Shown: positions 8,537 through 18,175, numbered from the stretch's first letter. The stretch is DNA of 64,000 nt from Oscillospiraceae bacterium (GCA_900770285.1 CAAGJO010000016.1:1-64000), one strand, 5' to 3'. Numbers and translations are program-made. The notes: generated by a model from the sequence alone, not told the origin.

Positions 8537-9115
8537 TTATTTAATTTCAGTACCTCTAACTACAATTCTGCTATATCCACTCCAGGTACATGTAAACAGT
8601 TCAATATCCCATTCTTTTTCATCAGTAAAAAGGCTAGGAGAATCATATCCACTGATAATCTGAACCGAGGTGACTTTATACTTATGCACCTGACCGCTAC
8701 ACTCTGTAAATACTATTTCATCATTTTCATACAGACTGTCCAGATTATTAAAATATGAACTATAATTATGAGCTGCAATAATTAAATCAGAATCTTCCAC
8801 AGAACCATAATACCTACAGGCTGCTTTATACATTTTATCATAATTCCATGTACTTGTAACCGGCAAAGATATATTCAATTTAGGAATATCTATTATTCCA
8901 AGATACTCTTCACCATTTAGCTTTAAAGTAATTTCATCTGAATTATCAAATTTGTTTGGTTCTTTAGGAATTAAATTATGTAATTCATCTACCATTGAAG
9001 TTGCTGATGTGTCAGCTTCTTTCTGTACATATACATTATATCCGACAAGGGAGGCTGCACACACCATTGAGACTAATCCCAATACAATCAACAGAACAGA
9101 TATTTTTTTACTCAT
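8537..9115 (-). CDS. Second sortase of the pilus locus (not class C)
   Basis: This is a sortase transpeptidase, probably attaching the finished pilus or its IPQTG subunit to peptidoglycan. The 192-aa protein has one N-terminal membrane anchor (about residues 5-28) and the catalytic residues His116 (IIAAHNYSS), Cys176 (FTCTWSG) and Arg183 (YSRIVVRG). It lacks the C-terminal membrane segment of the class C enzyme two genes upstream, so the roles probably differ. The class (B- or D-like) is not certain. I start at the ATG at 9115, which overlaps the stop of the preceding gene (ATGAGTAA), rather than an upstream TTG. Confidence 0.85.
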   Translation of the reverse strand: MSKKISVLLIVLGLVSMVCAASLVGYNVYVQKEADTSATSMVDELHNLIPKEPNKFDNSDEITLKLNGEEYLGIIDIPKLNISLPVTSTWNYDKMYKAACRYYGSVEDSDLIIAAHNYSSYFNNLDSLYENDEIVFTECSGQVHKYKVTSVQIISGYDSPSLFTDEKEWDIELFTCTWSGYSRIVVRGTEIK

Positions 9116-10139
9116 TAGTTTCCTTTTTTGCAGTAGAGTGTAATTTAAGACCAACAACTACCAAAGTAATTCCTACTAAGGAAAGAACAAGTACAGGCCA
9201 CCAAAGCAAACCTGTCTGTGGAATAGGACCACTTGGTGTTGAAGGAGTACTAGGAGGAGTAACAGTTGGCTGACTGCTATCAGGAGTTGAAGAACTATCA
9301 GGCACAGATGATGAATCCTCATAATTATTCTCAATAGAATACATTGTATCACCATCAAAGTTATAAACTACCTTATAATTAGCCGGAACATCCTTTTCAA
9401 CTACTTTCCATGTAAGGCCGGCATAATCTTCCCAAGAATATGACCAATTATTTTCCGCATTAAGCTCAACTTCCTTATACAACTCACCCTCAGATGTATA
9501 AATCTGTACAGTAATGGATTCAGGACGTTTTGAAGCATCAGTTTCATTATTCCAATACTTTGTAACAGAATACTTGCTTGGAAGATTGCCCTCATCCGGC
9601 TTTACTGTATACTTAGCATCGAGTTCTAGGACTGTATGCATTCTATCAAGGGTAAAATTAACAAGCATAGGAGAACCCGTGTAAGTTACAGTACCCTCGT
9701 TAGTTTCCTTTTTCATGTCCTTTGCTATAAGAAGATACAAGCCAGTCTCTTCAACAGGGAACAAAGCTTCACCTTGTTCATCAATAGTCTGTGTGGACAA
9801 AGGTGCTATTTGATTAGCTACTGCATAGGATTCAAAAGAATTTGCACAAGTCTGCATATCTTCTTCTTTAAGATTTGACATATCTATCTGCGCATCAGCA
9901 AAATCTCCTGAAGGAACATAGTAACCAGCTCCCCAACCTGCTACACGGTAAATAGACCATTCAAAACCGGAAATAGGATTCTGACCATCCATACAGTGTA
10001 ATTTTATCATTGTATCAGGCTCAGCAGCCTCAACATCATCACTTGCAGCCATTGCCGGAAATGCACTTATAAACATTACACATGCCGACAAACAAATTGC
10101 CACCAAAGCTCTGACACTAAATCTTTTTTTATTTTGCAT
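9108..10139 (-). CDS. IPQTG-anchored minor (probably basal) pilin with a Cna-B domain
   Basis: This is a surface protein with a signal peptide (about residues 1-31, ending AMA), an N-terminal pilin-like domain, a Cna-B-type beta domain (SVTKYWNNETDASKRPESIT onward, ending with the KVVEKDVPANYKV segment), a Ser/Thr/Pro-rich linker (about 275-305) and a sorting signal: IPQTG at 306-310, a hydrophobic stretch and a KKETNE tail. The proline-rich linker before the anchor is a common feature of basal pilins that span the cell wall. It lies between the two sortases, with 1 bp separating it from the class C sortase. Confidence 0.85.
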   Translation of the reverse strand: MQNKKRFSVRALVAICLSACVMFISAFPAMAASDDVEAAEPDTMIKLHCMDGQNPISGFEWSIYRVAGWGAGYYVPSGDFADAQIDMSNLKEEDMQTCANSFESYAVANQIAPLSTQTIDEQGEALFPVEETGLYLLIAKDMKKETNEGTVTYTGSPMLVNFTLDRMHTVLELDAKYTVKPDEGNLPSKYSVTKYWNNETDASKRPESITVQIYTSEGELYKEVELNAENNWSYSWEDYAGLTWKVVEKDVPANYKVVYNFDGDTMYSIENNYEDSSSVPDSSSTPDSSQPTVTPPSTPSTPSGPIPQTGLLWWPVLVLSLVGITLVVVGLKLHSTAKKETNE

Positions 10140-10140
10140 T

Positions 10141-11040
10141 TTAGGGGCCTCCTCTATTCTTTGGATTATTTTTAGATTTATTATATTTCTCTAATGCAGT
10201 ATGTCTATAACGTTTTTCACGTTTAGATTCGGAATGCCAATAAACAATCAACAAAATCAAAAGGGGAATTGCTATATATGGAATAACAACCATTGGATCA
10301 ACCTGAACAGCATCAGAAGTAACATTCATAGTTGAACCACCCTCAGGATTTTTGATCCTATGACCACGCACTAAAAGCCTGTGAGTATTGATTCCATACG
10401 GCGTACAGGTCATAAGTGTAACAAAATCTGAACCACGGACAGGATACAGATCAGTTACGTTGTCGGGAAGAACAATTTTAATCTGATCAACCTCATAATA
10501 CATAACACGGTTAAGCACTGTTATGCTGAAATAATCGCCCTCACGCAGCTTATCAATATCTGTAAACAGCTTTGACGAAACAAGACCTCTGTGGGCAGAT
10601 ATAACTGCATGGTTTCCTTTTCCGCCGATCGGCAAGGTTGTTCCTTCTAAATGCCCGGCAGCAACATTCAGAACATCTGAGCTAGTGCCATGATAAATAG
10701 GAATTTCCATTTTTATCTTAGGTATGTTAATATATCCCATAATGCCGGTTCCTGATATATCCAGAATTTTATCATAGTTGGGGACCTTGTCATAATCAGT
10801 CAAAGGCGAGGCAAGCTTTTTGATTTTTTCATTATAATCTTCTGCCTCTTTGAACATTTTAGCTATATCATCTTTTTTGGTGGTAGAAACTTTCTTATCA
10901 TAATTAGCTATATCAGTTTTGAAACGACCTATATTATACCAATCACTAAAGGTAGGATAAAGCATTACGGAGAGTCCCACGAGTAAAAAAACTACCAGTA
11001 CAATTGTAATTATTGCACTTTTTTTATTCTTTTTCTTCAT
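10141..11040 (-). CDS. srtC: Class C (pilus-polymerising) sortase
   Basis: Class C sortases link pilin subunits by isopeptide bonds. The 299-aa protein has membrane segments at both ends (about 9-28 and 249-267), as usual for this class. The catalytic residues are His150 (VISAHRGL), Cys212 (LMTCTPYGINTHRLLVRG) and Arg221. The TCTPYGINTHRL signature is diagnostic of class C. A flexible region before the core (around 78-95) may form the lid, though the usual DPF/DPW lid triplet is not evident. A GGGAGGGG ribosome site sits 3 nt before the ATG. Confidence 0.95.
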   Translation of the reverse strand: MKKKNKKSAIITIVLVVFLLVGLSVMLYPTFSDWYNIGRFKTDIANYDKKVSTTKKDDIAKMFKEAEDYNEKIKKLASPLTDYDKVPNYDKILDISGTGIMGYINIPKIKMEIPIYHGTSSDVLNVAAGHLEGTTLPIGGKGNHAVISAHRGLVSSKLFTDIDKLREGDYFSITVLNRVMYYEVDQIKIVLPDNVTDLYPVRGSDFVTLMTCTPYGINTHRLLVRGHRIKNPEGGSTMNVTSDAVQVDPMVVIPYIAIPLLILLIVYWHSESKREKRYRHTALEKYNKSKNNPKNRGGP

Positions 11041-11056
11041 GAGCCCCTCCCTAATG

Positions 11057-11079
11057 CCTGCCGGCAGAAAGCCGGCAGG
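11057..11079 (-). other. Strong intercistronic hairpin between major pilin and sortase C
   Basis: CCTGCCGGC (11057-11065) and GCCGGCAGG (11071-11079) form a perfect 9-bp GC-rich stem with a 5-nt loop. On the minus strand no U-tract follows. The next sequence is the sortase ribosome site, so simple termination is unlikely. It may protect the 3' end of the abundant pilin message or reduce translation of the sortase. Confidence 0.75.
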
Positions 11080-11138
11080 ATAATAGGTAAATTTAACTAG
11101 CTAATAGCTGTTGAAATAAACTAAGTTATTAATTAAAA

Positions 11139-12797
11139 TTAGTCTTCTTCTTTACCGAGACGCTTCTTAGTGATAAGAAGGATTCCAGCGCCGAGAACTA
11201 CTGCACCGCCAACAACGTAAAGAATAGTTCTGCCCATTCCGCCTGTTGATGGAAGATTTCCAGCAAGTGTGTTATCGATATTACCTTCAACATGACCTGT
11301 TGATCCAGAAACAGTCCAACCAGTATGATCTACTGTGATAGATGTTACAGGATAACCGGATGTCCCATCAGCATCAAGAGTTGTTGTGATTTTGAATGTG
11401 TTATCACGGCTTGCAGGTTCATTATAACCATCAGGAACTTTTGATTCGTAAAGGTTATATGTTTCACCTTCATCAAGACCATAAACCATCATAGGTCCAG
11501 TTGTAGTTGTTGTAATCTTAGTAGCTCCAGTAGCAGTTATAGTATTGTTATCAATTTTTGCATCAACCCAACCTGTAATCTTATTATTTGCGTCGAGTAC
11601 AGCTGCTTTTGCAGTTGTTGGAACAGAATCATCAGAAGTAACAACATTTTTCAAGAGATAGAACTCAGCACCTGCTACCTTAGTAGTAGTACCAGTCTGA
11701 ACCTTGCTGATATCTGCACCATAAGTTGCAACTGTTACAGGAACTTCTACAGTTTTACCTGTACCGCCTGATACTGGGTTGTTGGAATACTCAAGATATA
11801 CTTTGTTTTCATTACCTAAATTGTTGTAAACCTTAGCGTTACCATTAAGCTTTGTCTTATAAGTAACAATAATCTTATCGCCAGCAGCTGCTCCGGCAGC
11901 CTTGATGTCACCGCAATTAACTGTGAGCTTACCAGGAGTATCTGTATCTGAAGTTACTGTGAGATTTTCCTTTTTAATAGTTCCATCACTAGCATAAATA
12001 GCAGCAGTTATATCAGAAGGTGTATCAAGACCTTCAGAATATGTATCATGGAAAATGAAGTTATAAGTATCGTATTTAGCGTATTCTGTTGCGTCAACAG
12101 AAAGATTACCTACCAACTGCATCTCAATTTCCTGACCGATTTCATAGTCAGCAGATTTCTGGAATGTATTATTTCTATCTTCCTTAACATTCTTGTCAAC
12201 TGAAGGTTTTGTAACCTTTAACTCAACTGTTGTTTGTGTGCCAGCACCAGTTGTAAGCAAAATGCATGATGAATAAGCGTAATTCAAATTAGCAGCATCA
12301 CCGGACTCAGTTGTTTTAGGATATACTAAATAGTAACCATCTGTAGCAAATGTTGCTGTAGCTTCTGTATTTTTCGTATCATCTTCTTCAGTAGAAAATG
12401 TAACTGATGGATCTGCTGTATAGCCCTTTGCAGCTAAAGCTTTTGCAAAGTTAGAAACATCTGTAGCATCTTTGATATTATCAGCGATTGCATTTGCAAC
12501 ATCACCGGCAAGTGCATTAGTAGCGAGCTGCTTATCTGCTGTAAGGAATGTATTAACAATTCCGATAAATTCATCTTCTTTACCAGTAACACTAGAACCG
12601 AAACCTGTTACACCAAGTTTGTCGTTTGCATAATTACCTACAAACAACTGATATGCATGGTACTTGCTAAAGTCTGTAGCAACTGTAGATGTGAATGTTA
12701 CTGTAGTAGGTGCAGCAAATGATAATGTTGCAGGTACTGCCATTGTTGCAGCTATTGCCATTGCAGCAATAAAGCTAACGATTTTTTTTGCTTTCAT
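11139..12797 (-). CDS. Major pilin subunit, LPSTG-anchored
   Basis: This is the likely shaft-forming pilin of the sortase-assembled fibre. It has a signal peptide (about 1-29, ending SFA), an N-terminal domain, a central isopeptide-forming D2-like domain (from about residue 195, TVELKVTKPSVDKNVKED), a SpaA/Cna-B-like domain (GADISKVQTGTTTKVAGAEF) with the E-box segment YNLYESKVPDGY, and the sorting signal LPSTG at 515-519 plus a hydrophobic tail and basic end. Candidate lysines for cross-linking lie in VYPK (158-161) and KPSVDK (197-202). It is directly followed by the sortase C gene. Secreted-protein composition (rich in T, A, D) fits a pilin. Confidence 0.92.
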   Translation of the reverse strand: MKAKKIVSFIAAMAIAATMAVPATLSFAAPTTVTFTSTVATDFSKYHAYQLFVGNYANDKLGVTGFGSSVTGKEDEFIGIVNTFLTADKQLATNALAGDVANAIADNIKDATDVSNFAKALAAKGYTADPSVTFSTEEDDTKNTEATATFATDGYYLVYPKTTESGDAANLNYAYSSCILLTTGAGTQTTVELKVTKPSVDKNVKEDRNNTFQKSADYEIGQEIEMQLVGNLSVDATEYAKYDTYNFIFHDTYSEGLDTPSDITAAIYASDGTIKKENLTVTSDTDTPGKLTVNCGDIKAAGAAAGDKIIVTYKTKLNGNAKVYNNLGNENKVYLEYSNNPVSGGTGKTVEVPVTVATYGADISKVQTGTTTKVAGAEFYLLKNVVTSDDSVPTTAKAAVLDANNKITGWVDAKIDNNTITATGATKITTTTTGPMMVYGLDEGETYNLYESKVPDGYNEPASRDNTFKITTTLDADGTSGYPVTSITVDHTGWTVSGSTGHVEGNIDNTLAGNLPSTGGMGRTILYVVGGAVVLGAGILLITKKRLGKEED

Positions 12798-12827
12798 ATT
12801 GAAAACTCCTTTTCTATAAAATATTTT

Positions 12828-15800
12828 TTATTTCAACAGCTTCTTATTGCGCTGTTTAATAACTAATCCGGTTGCTGACAGAATTACTATCAGTCCTCCT
12901 ATGATGTATGGAATTGTACGTCCCATACCACCTGTCTCAGGTAAACTTACCTTTACAGGTTCGGTGTTTGTTACGGTAATAGTTTTAGTGCTATCCTTAT
13001 CAAGCTGTAAGCCATCAGAACTGTAAGTTGTTGTGAAGCCTGCGAAGTTATTACCGTTTGGCAATGATTCTTCAATTGAATATGTATACTTCTTGCCATT
13101 AGTATCGACAAGCAGTAAATTCGTCAAAGATGTGCTGTCTTGCCAATTATTGCTTGCATTAAGAGTTAATACCTTGAATGTTTCTTTTGAAGAACCTTCA
13201 GCCTGACGATATACAGTTACTGTAATCGACTCAATCTCATTACCGTCAAGATCGTAAACCTTATTGTTAGAATCAGTAATTGAATTACCATTACTGTCTT
13301 TCCACAATTTCTGAACTATAAGATTACCTTTTTCACGTTCATTTGTAATTGTAACTAACTTAAGATTATCTGTACCATCGCCCCAGGTTGCAAAGCCAGA
13401 TACATCTGTTCCTGTTACAGTTCCGTCATCTGCAACTGTAAATTTAATTTGTGCATCATTTTTTACCCAACCGCTTGGTGCGCTTTCTTCTTTGAGATAG
13501 TAATAATTACTTCCGTTCAAAGGATAAAGCTTATATTCTGCATCAATGTAAGTGGAGTTTGTTATATTTGCACTTGTAAGAAGAGATGATAAGGTTTCTT
13601 GACTACCACTAAGTATTACAGTGCCAAATGTAGTATCTGAACCGTCCTTAACTGCGTGGAATGAGAATGTAGCACCGCTCAAAGCTTCATTGCTGTCCTT
13701 ATCAATCTTTTTCAGCTGAATATCTGCTGTTGGAATTTTCTCATTCGTTACTGTTAACAATCCAACCGTAGCACTGTCAGCAATAGTGTATACATACCAG
13801 TCATTAGATGAATCCTCATAGAATGTTGTTGTACCTATTTTTGTAGTTGATTCTGAATCTCTTGATTCTTTTACACCAACTTTAAAATTAATCTTATTGC
13901 CAACATTTGTAGTTTTGCAGTTATTAGGAGCTTGTGTTTCTACTAAATAATAATAGCGATCACTATATGTAACATTTCCGGTTTCAGTATCCTCTGTAAT
14001 TACAGGTTTCAGTCTTCCGGTTGCTTGATCAATGTATTTTTCATCACTATTATTCTGTACGCTGCTGTAATTGTTCCTGATAACTTCAGCTATGCTGCTT
14101 ATGTTGCCGACAGAAATATCTTTATATAGTAATACATCACTGCCGTCTACAGCATACAAATCAAACTTTGCACCTTCCAGCTCATTGCCATTTTCATCAA
14201 CTTTCTTTATGCCTAAATCAGCATACGGTGTCGGAAGCAATTCATTAGTCATTGTAAAGTTGCTGATATTTGCAGCCTCATTCAAGTTAACAGTAGGTAC
14301 TAGAACTTCTGTGCTGCCGTTGCTTGTATAAGTGAAAATTGATTGACCATCACCAATACTATATTCTGCAACACCGGAAATACTGTTATCATGTAATTGC
14401 TGACCTGTATATGTCGTTCCATTCACAACATAATTACTTGTAGACAAGCTGTAAATACTAATAGTATGTGATGTACCGTTGCTACCGTTTTTAAGATCAT
14501 TCAATGTAGGATATGTAATAACTTCAACGGTCGGACAATATTCATAGGTTTCTGAATCACCGGTTTCTGTATCTGTTGTATATTCTCCATTATTATATGT
14601 AAAAGTTACGCTCTTATAGTCACTAGACCATGATATTTGAGTAGAGCTTGATGAGGTTGTACTTCCGTCATAATATGTTACTAAATTGTCTCTGTAGCTT
14701 GAGTCATCAATAGCCTTGCTGAAGTTAATAGTTATTTGGCTGACTCCTGCAAGCTTACTATTGCTCTTATCATAACAATCCAGATTATAAAGGAAATCAC
14801 ACCAACCGACTTCCCAATATTTAAGTGTTGGATTATCATATACAGTTGGAGCTTCGCTGCTGCCTCTTACAGATATACTTGTAACACAATCCTCGCCATA
14901 CTTATTTTTAAAGTCATTATAACTTGGTGAAGCATCTTTAAACTGGATAGTTTTTATGTCACAAGTAGTATATGTCTTTACCGTTATAGATGAACCGGAA
15001 AGCTCTTTTTGAACCTTATCAGCTTCTTTAACCTCGAAGAAGTTTTGTGGTGTATTGTCATATATATATCCGCTAGGAGCCTTAACTTCCTGTGTATAGT
15101 ACTTACCAACTTTTACAGGAATAGCACCCACATCTGTTGTTGTTGTAATTGTAGAACTGATACCTTGTGAAAGCTCATACAAACTTATTTTAGCCCCTGC
15201 CAGAGGATTGCCGGCTGTATCAGTTTTTTGGAAATTAACATTATAGTTTGCCGAAGCAGATTTCGGGAAAACTTCAGAAGGTCCAAGATATGGTCTGTAA
15301 CCAAACTCAGTTGAACCGTCAAAGGTCTTTGCTACCAATGCACCTGAAAGGTGTCCGGCAGAACCACTGCTTCTCTTGCCATGATCTCCGACACTTGCTT
15401 TAGGAGCAAGTACTGTTCCCTGGAAATCCTGAGCAAGTGTAACGCTGGTTGCATCAGCCATATTATAAAGCAATGATGAACAGCCAAATTTGTTATTAAA
15501 GTTATAAAGGGTTCCGCTTGATGAACTGCTTGAACCATATGTAAATTTAGCAGATGCAAACTTGCAGCCTACACCTTGGAACTGTATCGTATGGTCGCCT
15601 GCAGAAAGATTTGAGAGAGTAAAGGTTTTTGTTCTTGTACTCCAACTTGTACCTTCTTCCCAAAAATCACTTACTTGTGATCCATCAACTAAAACTTTAA
15701 ATTGTCCGCTGCCTCCGCTTTGATATCCAACTGTTAATGTATAATCACCAGCTGTTGTTACATTAAAACTAATATCACTACTATTGCTCCAACTACTGGA

Positions 15801-17108
15801 TTCATTTGTCCACAAAAACTCACCGCTAGGTTGTATCACAATTGGGTCAACCGTTTCGGTCTCAGACGAACCGCTCTGATTAACATAAGGGTCTACTTTA
15901 CCGTTTGTAATGATATGGGTAACGGCATTATCCCCCTGACCCGTGATTGATGTAACAACATTAGCGTCAGGAAGTTCAACAGAGGTTCCTTCAATATTTA
16001 CTACGATATATGCTAAATCCCAGGTGGTTTCCTTACGTACCTGATTTTCCTCTGGTTTTTCCGTGGTTGTTGCCAGATATTCCCAACCGGTTAAAGATGT
16101 CGGAAGTGCCGGAATATTTTCATATTTAAAGTTTACTTCCGCAAAGTCTGTTCCATCATACCAAGAGCTTATTTTGCTGAGCTGTTCCTCAGTCAGATTG
16201 AATACAACTGACTCAGCTGTTGTTAAACCTTCACCATAATGGAATGTTACTGTTTTGGTAGATGCGTCTAATGTAACGGTATTTTTCAACTCATTATCAT
16301 CACTTGCTGCATCTTTTTTTGCCATAGCCAGATCTTTAACGTCCTGGCTTCTCTTGCTCAATGTGTTGAAAGCTTGTTTGAAGTTAAGCACGTCTGATGC
16401 CTTAGTCCACATAGCATGCTTAACGCTGCCGTTATCTCTATTTTGATAATAGCTGTCACCATTACCGTTTACAAGGAATTTACGCCACTTCCAATGCTGA
16501 TCACTAATATCTGTATAAGCACTTAAATTGCCTGGATTGTAAGCAATCTTTTCTGTACTCATCCATCCGCCGCAAATGGCATGTGCAAAATCGCTTCCAT
16601 AAATATCTATCATTGCCTGATAGTCTGATTTTGTATTGCCCATATAATGACCAAAAGCTATACGATAACCATCAGCATTATCAAGACCATAATTATAATC
16701 TCGTACATCGATATTACCGGATGCTGCAAGTCTTCCTTCACAGTCAGCTTCATTTGATTTAAACTCGCCGTTTAAAAATACACTGAACTGCGAAGCGATT
16801 CCCAATGCATACTTATCATTAGCCGCTGATATAACATCAGAAACCGATGCGTCTGTGCCAAGTCCAAGGTTTGTAAGTCCCTGTGTACCTACAAGCATTT
16901 TTGCGTCGGCAATATTAGTGCCGTCACCTATCTTCGTAGCGCTTATAGCCGGGAAAATCAAGCTGGCTGATACGGCAACTGCAGTAATTCCCGACAACAC
17001 TGCAGCTGCCAAACGCTGTTTACGCTTGGTCTTATGGCTGCCCACGGCGCTATGCACCCTTTCATTAAAATTACTCAAAATACCACCACATTTCTTTATT
17101 CTACCCAT
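12828..17108 (-). CDS. Giant pilus tip adhesin with carbohydrate-binding-like insert and Cna-B repeats
   Basis: This 1426-aa surface protein probably tips the pilus. Visible order: long signal peptide (hydrophobic part about 33-57); a choice-of-anchor-A-like adhesin domain (about 90-400, resuming around 530-615 with FQGTVLAPKASVGDHGKRSS); an inserted beta-rich segment (about 428-527, FLWTNESSSWSNSSDISFNV) resembling CBM6/CBM35 sugar-binding modules; a Cna-B domain at about 622-700; a further unassigned region; Cna-B domains at about 961-1122, 1126-1256 and 1258-1383; and LPETG at 1389-1393 with a membrane tail. Its ATG overlaps the signal peptidase stop (TAATG). The sugar-binding role is inferred. 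Confidence 0.88.
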   Translation of the reverse strand: MGRIKKCGGILSNFNERVHSAVGSHKTKRKQRLAAAVLSGITAVAVSASLIFPAISATKIGDGTNIADAKMLVGTQGLTNLGLGTDASVSDVISAANDKYALGIASQFSVFLNGEFKSNEADCEGRLAASGNIDVRDYNYGLDNADGYRIAFGHYMGNTKSDYQAMIDIYGSDFAHAICGGWMSTEKIAYNPGNLSAYTDISDQHWKWRKFLVNGNGDSYYQNRDNGSVKHAMWTKASDVLNFKQAFNTLSKRSQDVKDLAMAKKDAASDDNELKNTVTLDASTKTVTFHYGEGLTTAESVVFNLTEEQLSKISSWYDGTDFAEVNFKYENIPALPTSLTGWEYLATTTEKPEENQVRKETTWDLAYIVVNIEGTSVELPDANVVTSITGQGDNAVTHIITNGKVDPYVNQSGSSETETVDPIVIQPSGEFLWTNESSSWSNSSDISFNVTTAGDYTLTVGYQSGGSGQFKVLVDGSQVSDFWEEGTSWSTRTKTFTLSNLSAGDHTIQFQGVGCKFASAKFTYGSSSSSSGTLYNFNNKFGCSSLLYNMADATSVTLAQDFQGTVLAPKASVGDHGKRSSGSAGHLSGALVAKTFDGSTEFGYRPYLGPSEVFPKSASANYNVNFQKTDTAGNPLAGAKISLYELSQGISSTITTTTDVGAIPVKVGKYYTQEVKAPSGYIYDNTPQNFFEVKEADKVQKELSGSSITVKTYTTCDIKTIQFKDASPSYNDFKNKYGEDCVTSISVRGSSEAPTVYDNPTLKYWEVGWCDFLYNLDCYDKSNSKLAGVSQITINFSKAIDDSSYRDNLVTYYDGSTTSSSSTQISWSSDYKSVTFTYNNGEYTTDTETGDSETYEYCPTVEVITYPTLNDLKNGSNGTSHTISIYSLSTSNYVVNGTTYTGQQLHDNSISGVAEYSIGDGQSIFTYTSNGSTEVLVPTVNLNEAANISNFTMTNELLPTPYADLGIKKVDENGNELEGAKFDLYAVDGSDVLLYKDISVGNISSIAEVIRNNYSSVQNNSDEKYIDQATGRLKPVITEDTETGNVTYSDRYYYLVETQAPNNCKTTNVGNKINFKVGVKESRDSESTTKIGTTTFYEDSSNDWYVYTIADSATVGLLTVTNEKIPTADIQLKKIDKDSNEALSGATFSFHAVKDGSDTTFGTVILSGSQETLSSLLTSANITNSTYIDAEYKLYPLNGSNYYYLKEESAPSGWVKNDAQIKFTVADDGTVTGTDVSGFATWGDGTDNLKLVTITNEREKGNLIVQKLWKDSNGNSITDSNNKVYDLDGNEIESITVTVYRQAEGSSKETFKVLTLNASNNWQDSTSLTNLLLVDTNGKKYTYSIEESLPNGNNFAGFTTTYSSDGLQLDKDSTKTITVTNTEPVKVSLPETGGMGRTIPYIIGGLIVILSATGLVIKQRNKKLLK

Positions 17109-17692
17109 TATTGACCGTTTTTAATGATTTTGAAAGGCCATACTCTTATAACAGCCTTGCCCAGAATCGCTTCCTGAGACACACATCCAACTGCCGTGTT
17201 ACGGCTGTCAATTGATACATCTCGGTTATCTCCCATTACAAATACCATTTCATCAGGTACCTGATAAGGAAGCTTTATGTTTGTTTTTCCATACGCCTTA
17301 TTTTTAATGTACGGTTCGTCAATCTCTTCACCGTCTACAATAACCGTACCGTCCTTTGCAATGTCAACCTTTTCGCCTGTTGTAGCAATAACTCGTTTAA
17401 GCAATATCTTATTATTATAATAGAATGCAATAATGTCGCCTTTTTTAAAATTGCCTGTCTTTCGGCAAATAATAATCTGGTCGTTATCCAAAGTCGGCGC
17501 CATGCTTGAACCCATTACTCTGAGTACAGGAAAAATCAAAGTTGCTATCAAAACTGCTATAGCCGCTACTACAATCAGCGGACCTACAGTGTTTCTTAAA
17601 GTTTTAAAAAAAGCTTTGCGTCTTGAAAGACGTTTTTTCTCACTTTTAAGAATTTCAAGTGACGGAATGGAGATTTCTCTTTGACTACTCAT
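17108..17692 (-). CDS. Signal peptidase I of the pilus operon
   Basis: This is a membrane serine protease of the SPase I family, 194 aa. It has one N-terminal membrane segment (about 33-57), the catalytic serine in MGSSMAPTL, the catalytic lysine in LLKRVIATTGE, and the conserved box VMGDNRDVSIDSR. It lies inside the pilus operon, overlapping the coiled-coil gene by 4 bp upstream and the tip adhesin by 1 bp downstream. This suggests a dedicated role in pilin secretion or assembly, as known for SipA-like proteins of other pilus islands. Unlike some of those, its Ser/Lys dyad looks intact. Confidence 0.93.
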   Translation of the reverse strand: MSSQREISIPSLEILKSEKKRLSRRKAFFKTLRNTVGPLIVVAAIAVLIATLIFPVLRVMGSSMAPTLDNDQIIICRKTGNFKKGDIIAFYYNNKILLKRVIATTGEKVDIAKDGTVIVDGEEIDEPYIKNKAYGKTNIKLPYQVPDEMVFVMGDNRDVSIDSRNTAVGCVSQEAILGKAVIRVWPFKIIKNGQ

Positions 17693-18057
17693 TTTTTAAA
17701 GCTTATATCTCCTTTGTCAATTACTCTTTTGCCGGCCTTTTCAGTGCCGCTCAAACTTTTCAGCTTGATTTCATCAGCTTCTACAGACTTTTCCATTTTC
17801 GTCTCTTTAATTCCTGAGTCGAAATCCGGATCAGGAATATCCTCGGGAGAAATAAGACTGTTTTTGCACAATAACTTGACATTGTTATTTATTACTTTCA
17901 GTGCGTCCAATATATTATGAGTTTTTTTGGTATTATCGTCAAGCTTACTTTTCAGCTTTTCGACTTCTGCATTTGCTTTTTCAAGCTCAGTTTCAAGATA
18001 AATCAGAATATCTATAAGCTCTGCTCTGTTAAGCTTTCGTAATTCTTTATCAGTCAT
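17689..18057 (-). CDS. Coiled-coil protein of unknown function, first gene of pilus operon
   Basis: I do not recognise a family. This 122-aa soluble protein has no signal peptide. It begins MTDKELRKLNRAELIDILI, followed by a heptad-like coiled coil (about 20-65, rich in E, K, L), then an acidic, low-complexity tail. It is the promoter-proximal gene of the pilus operon and overlaps the signal peptidase start by 4 bp (ATGA). Similar small coiled-coil proteins at the head of pilus operons suggest a cytoplasmic accessory or regulatory role; this is inference. Confidence 0.7.
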   Translation of the reverse strand: MTDKELRKLNRAELIDILIYLETELEKANAEVEKLKSKLDDNTKKTHNILDALKVINNNVKLLCKNSLISPEDIPDPDFDSGIKETKMEKSVEADEIKLKSLSGTEKAGKRVIDKGDISFKK

Positions 18058-18146
18058 TGAAACCCTGCTTTCTTAATTATCTGCCATGCATAACCGTAAG
18101 ATACAATACATCAGAATCTTACCGCACCCTTATTTTTACTAACATT

Positions 18147-18175
18147 ATTATACTATAGTTAAAGAAATAAATCAA
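18147..18175 (-). promoter_or_regulatory. Pilus operon promoter
   Basis: On the minus strand TTGATT (18170-18175), a 17-bp spacer and TATAAT (18147-18152) lie about 90 bp upstream of the first pilus gene. The 358-bp gap between the pilus operon and the acyl-CoA ligase holds this promoter and an AT-rich inverted repeat at 18370-18397. I see no other feature in it. Confidence 0.8.

Noticed and set aside
8995..9273. 92-codon plus-strand frame opposite the pilus genes
   Set aside because: It lies antisense to well-supported sortase and pilin genes and has no ribosome site or family features.
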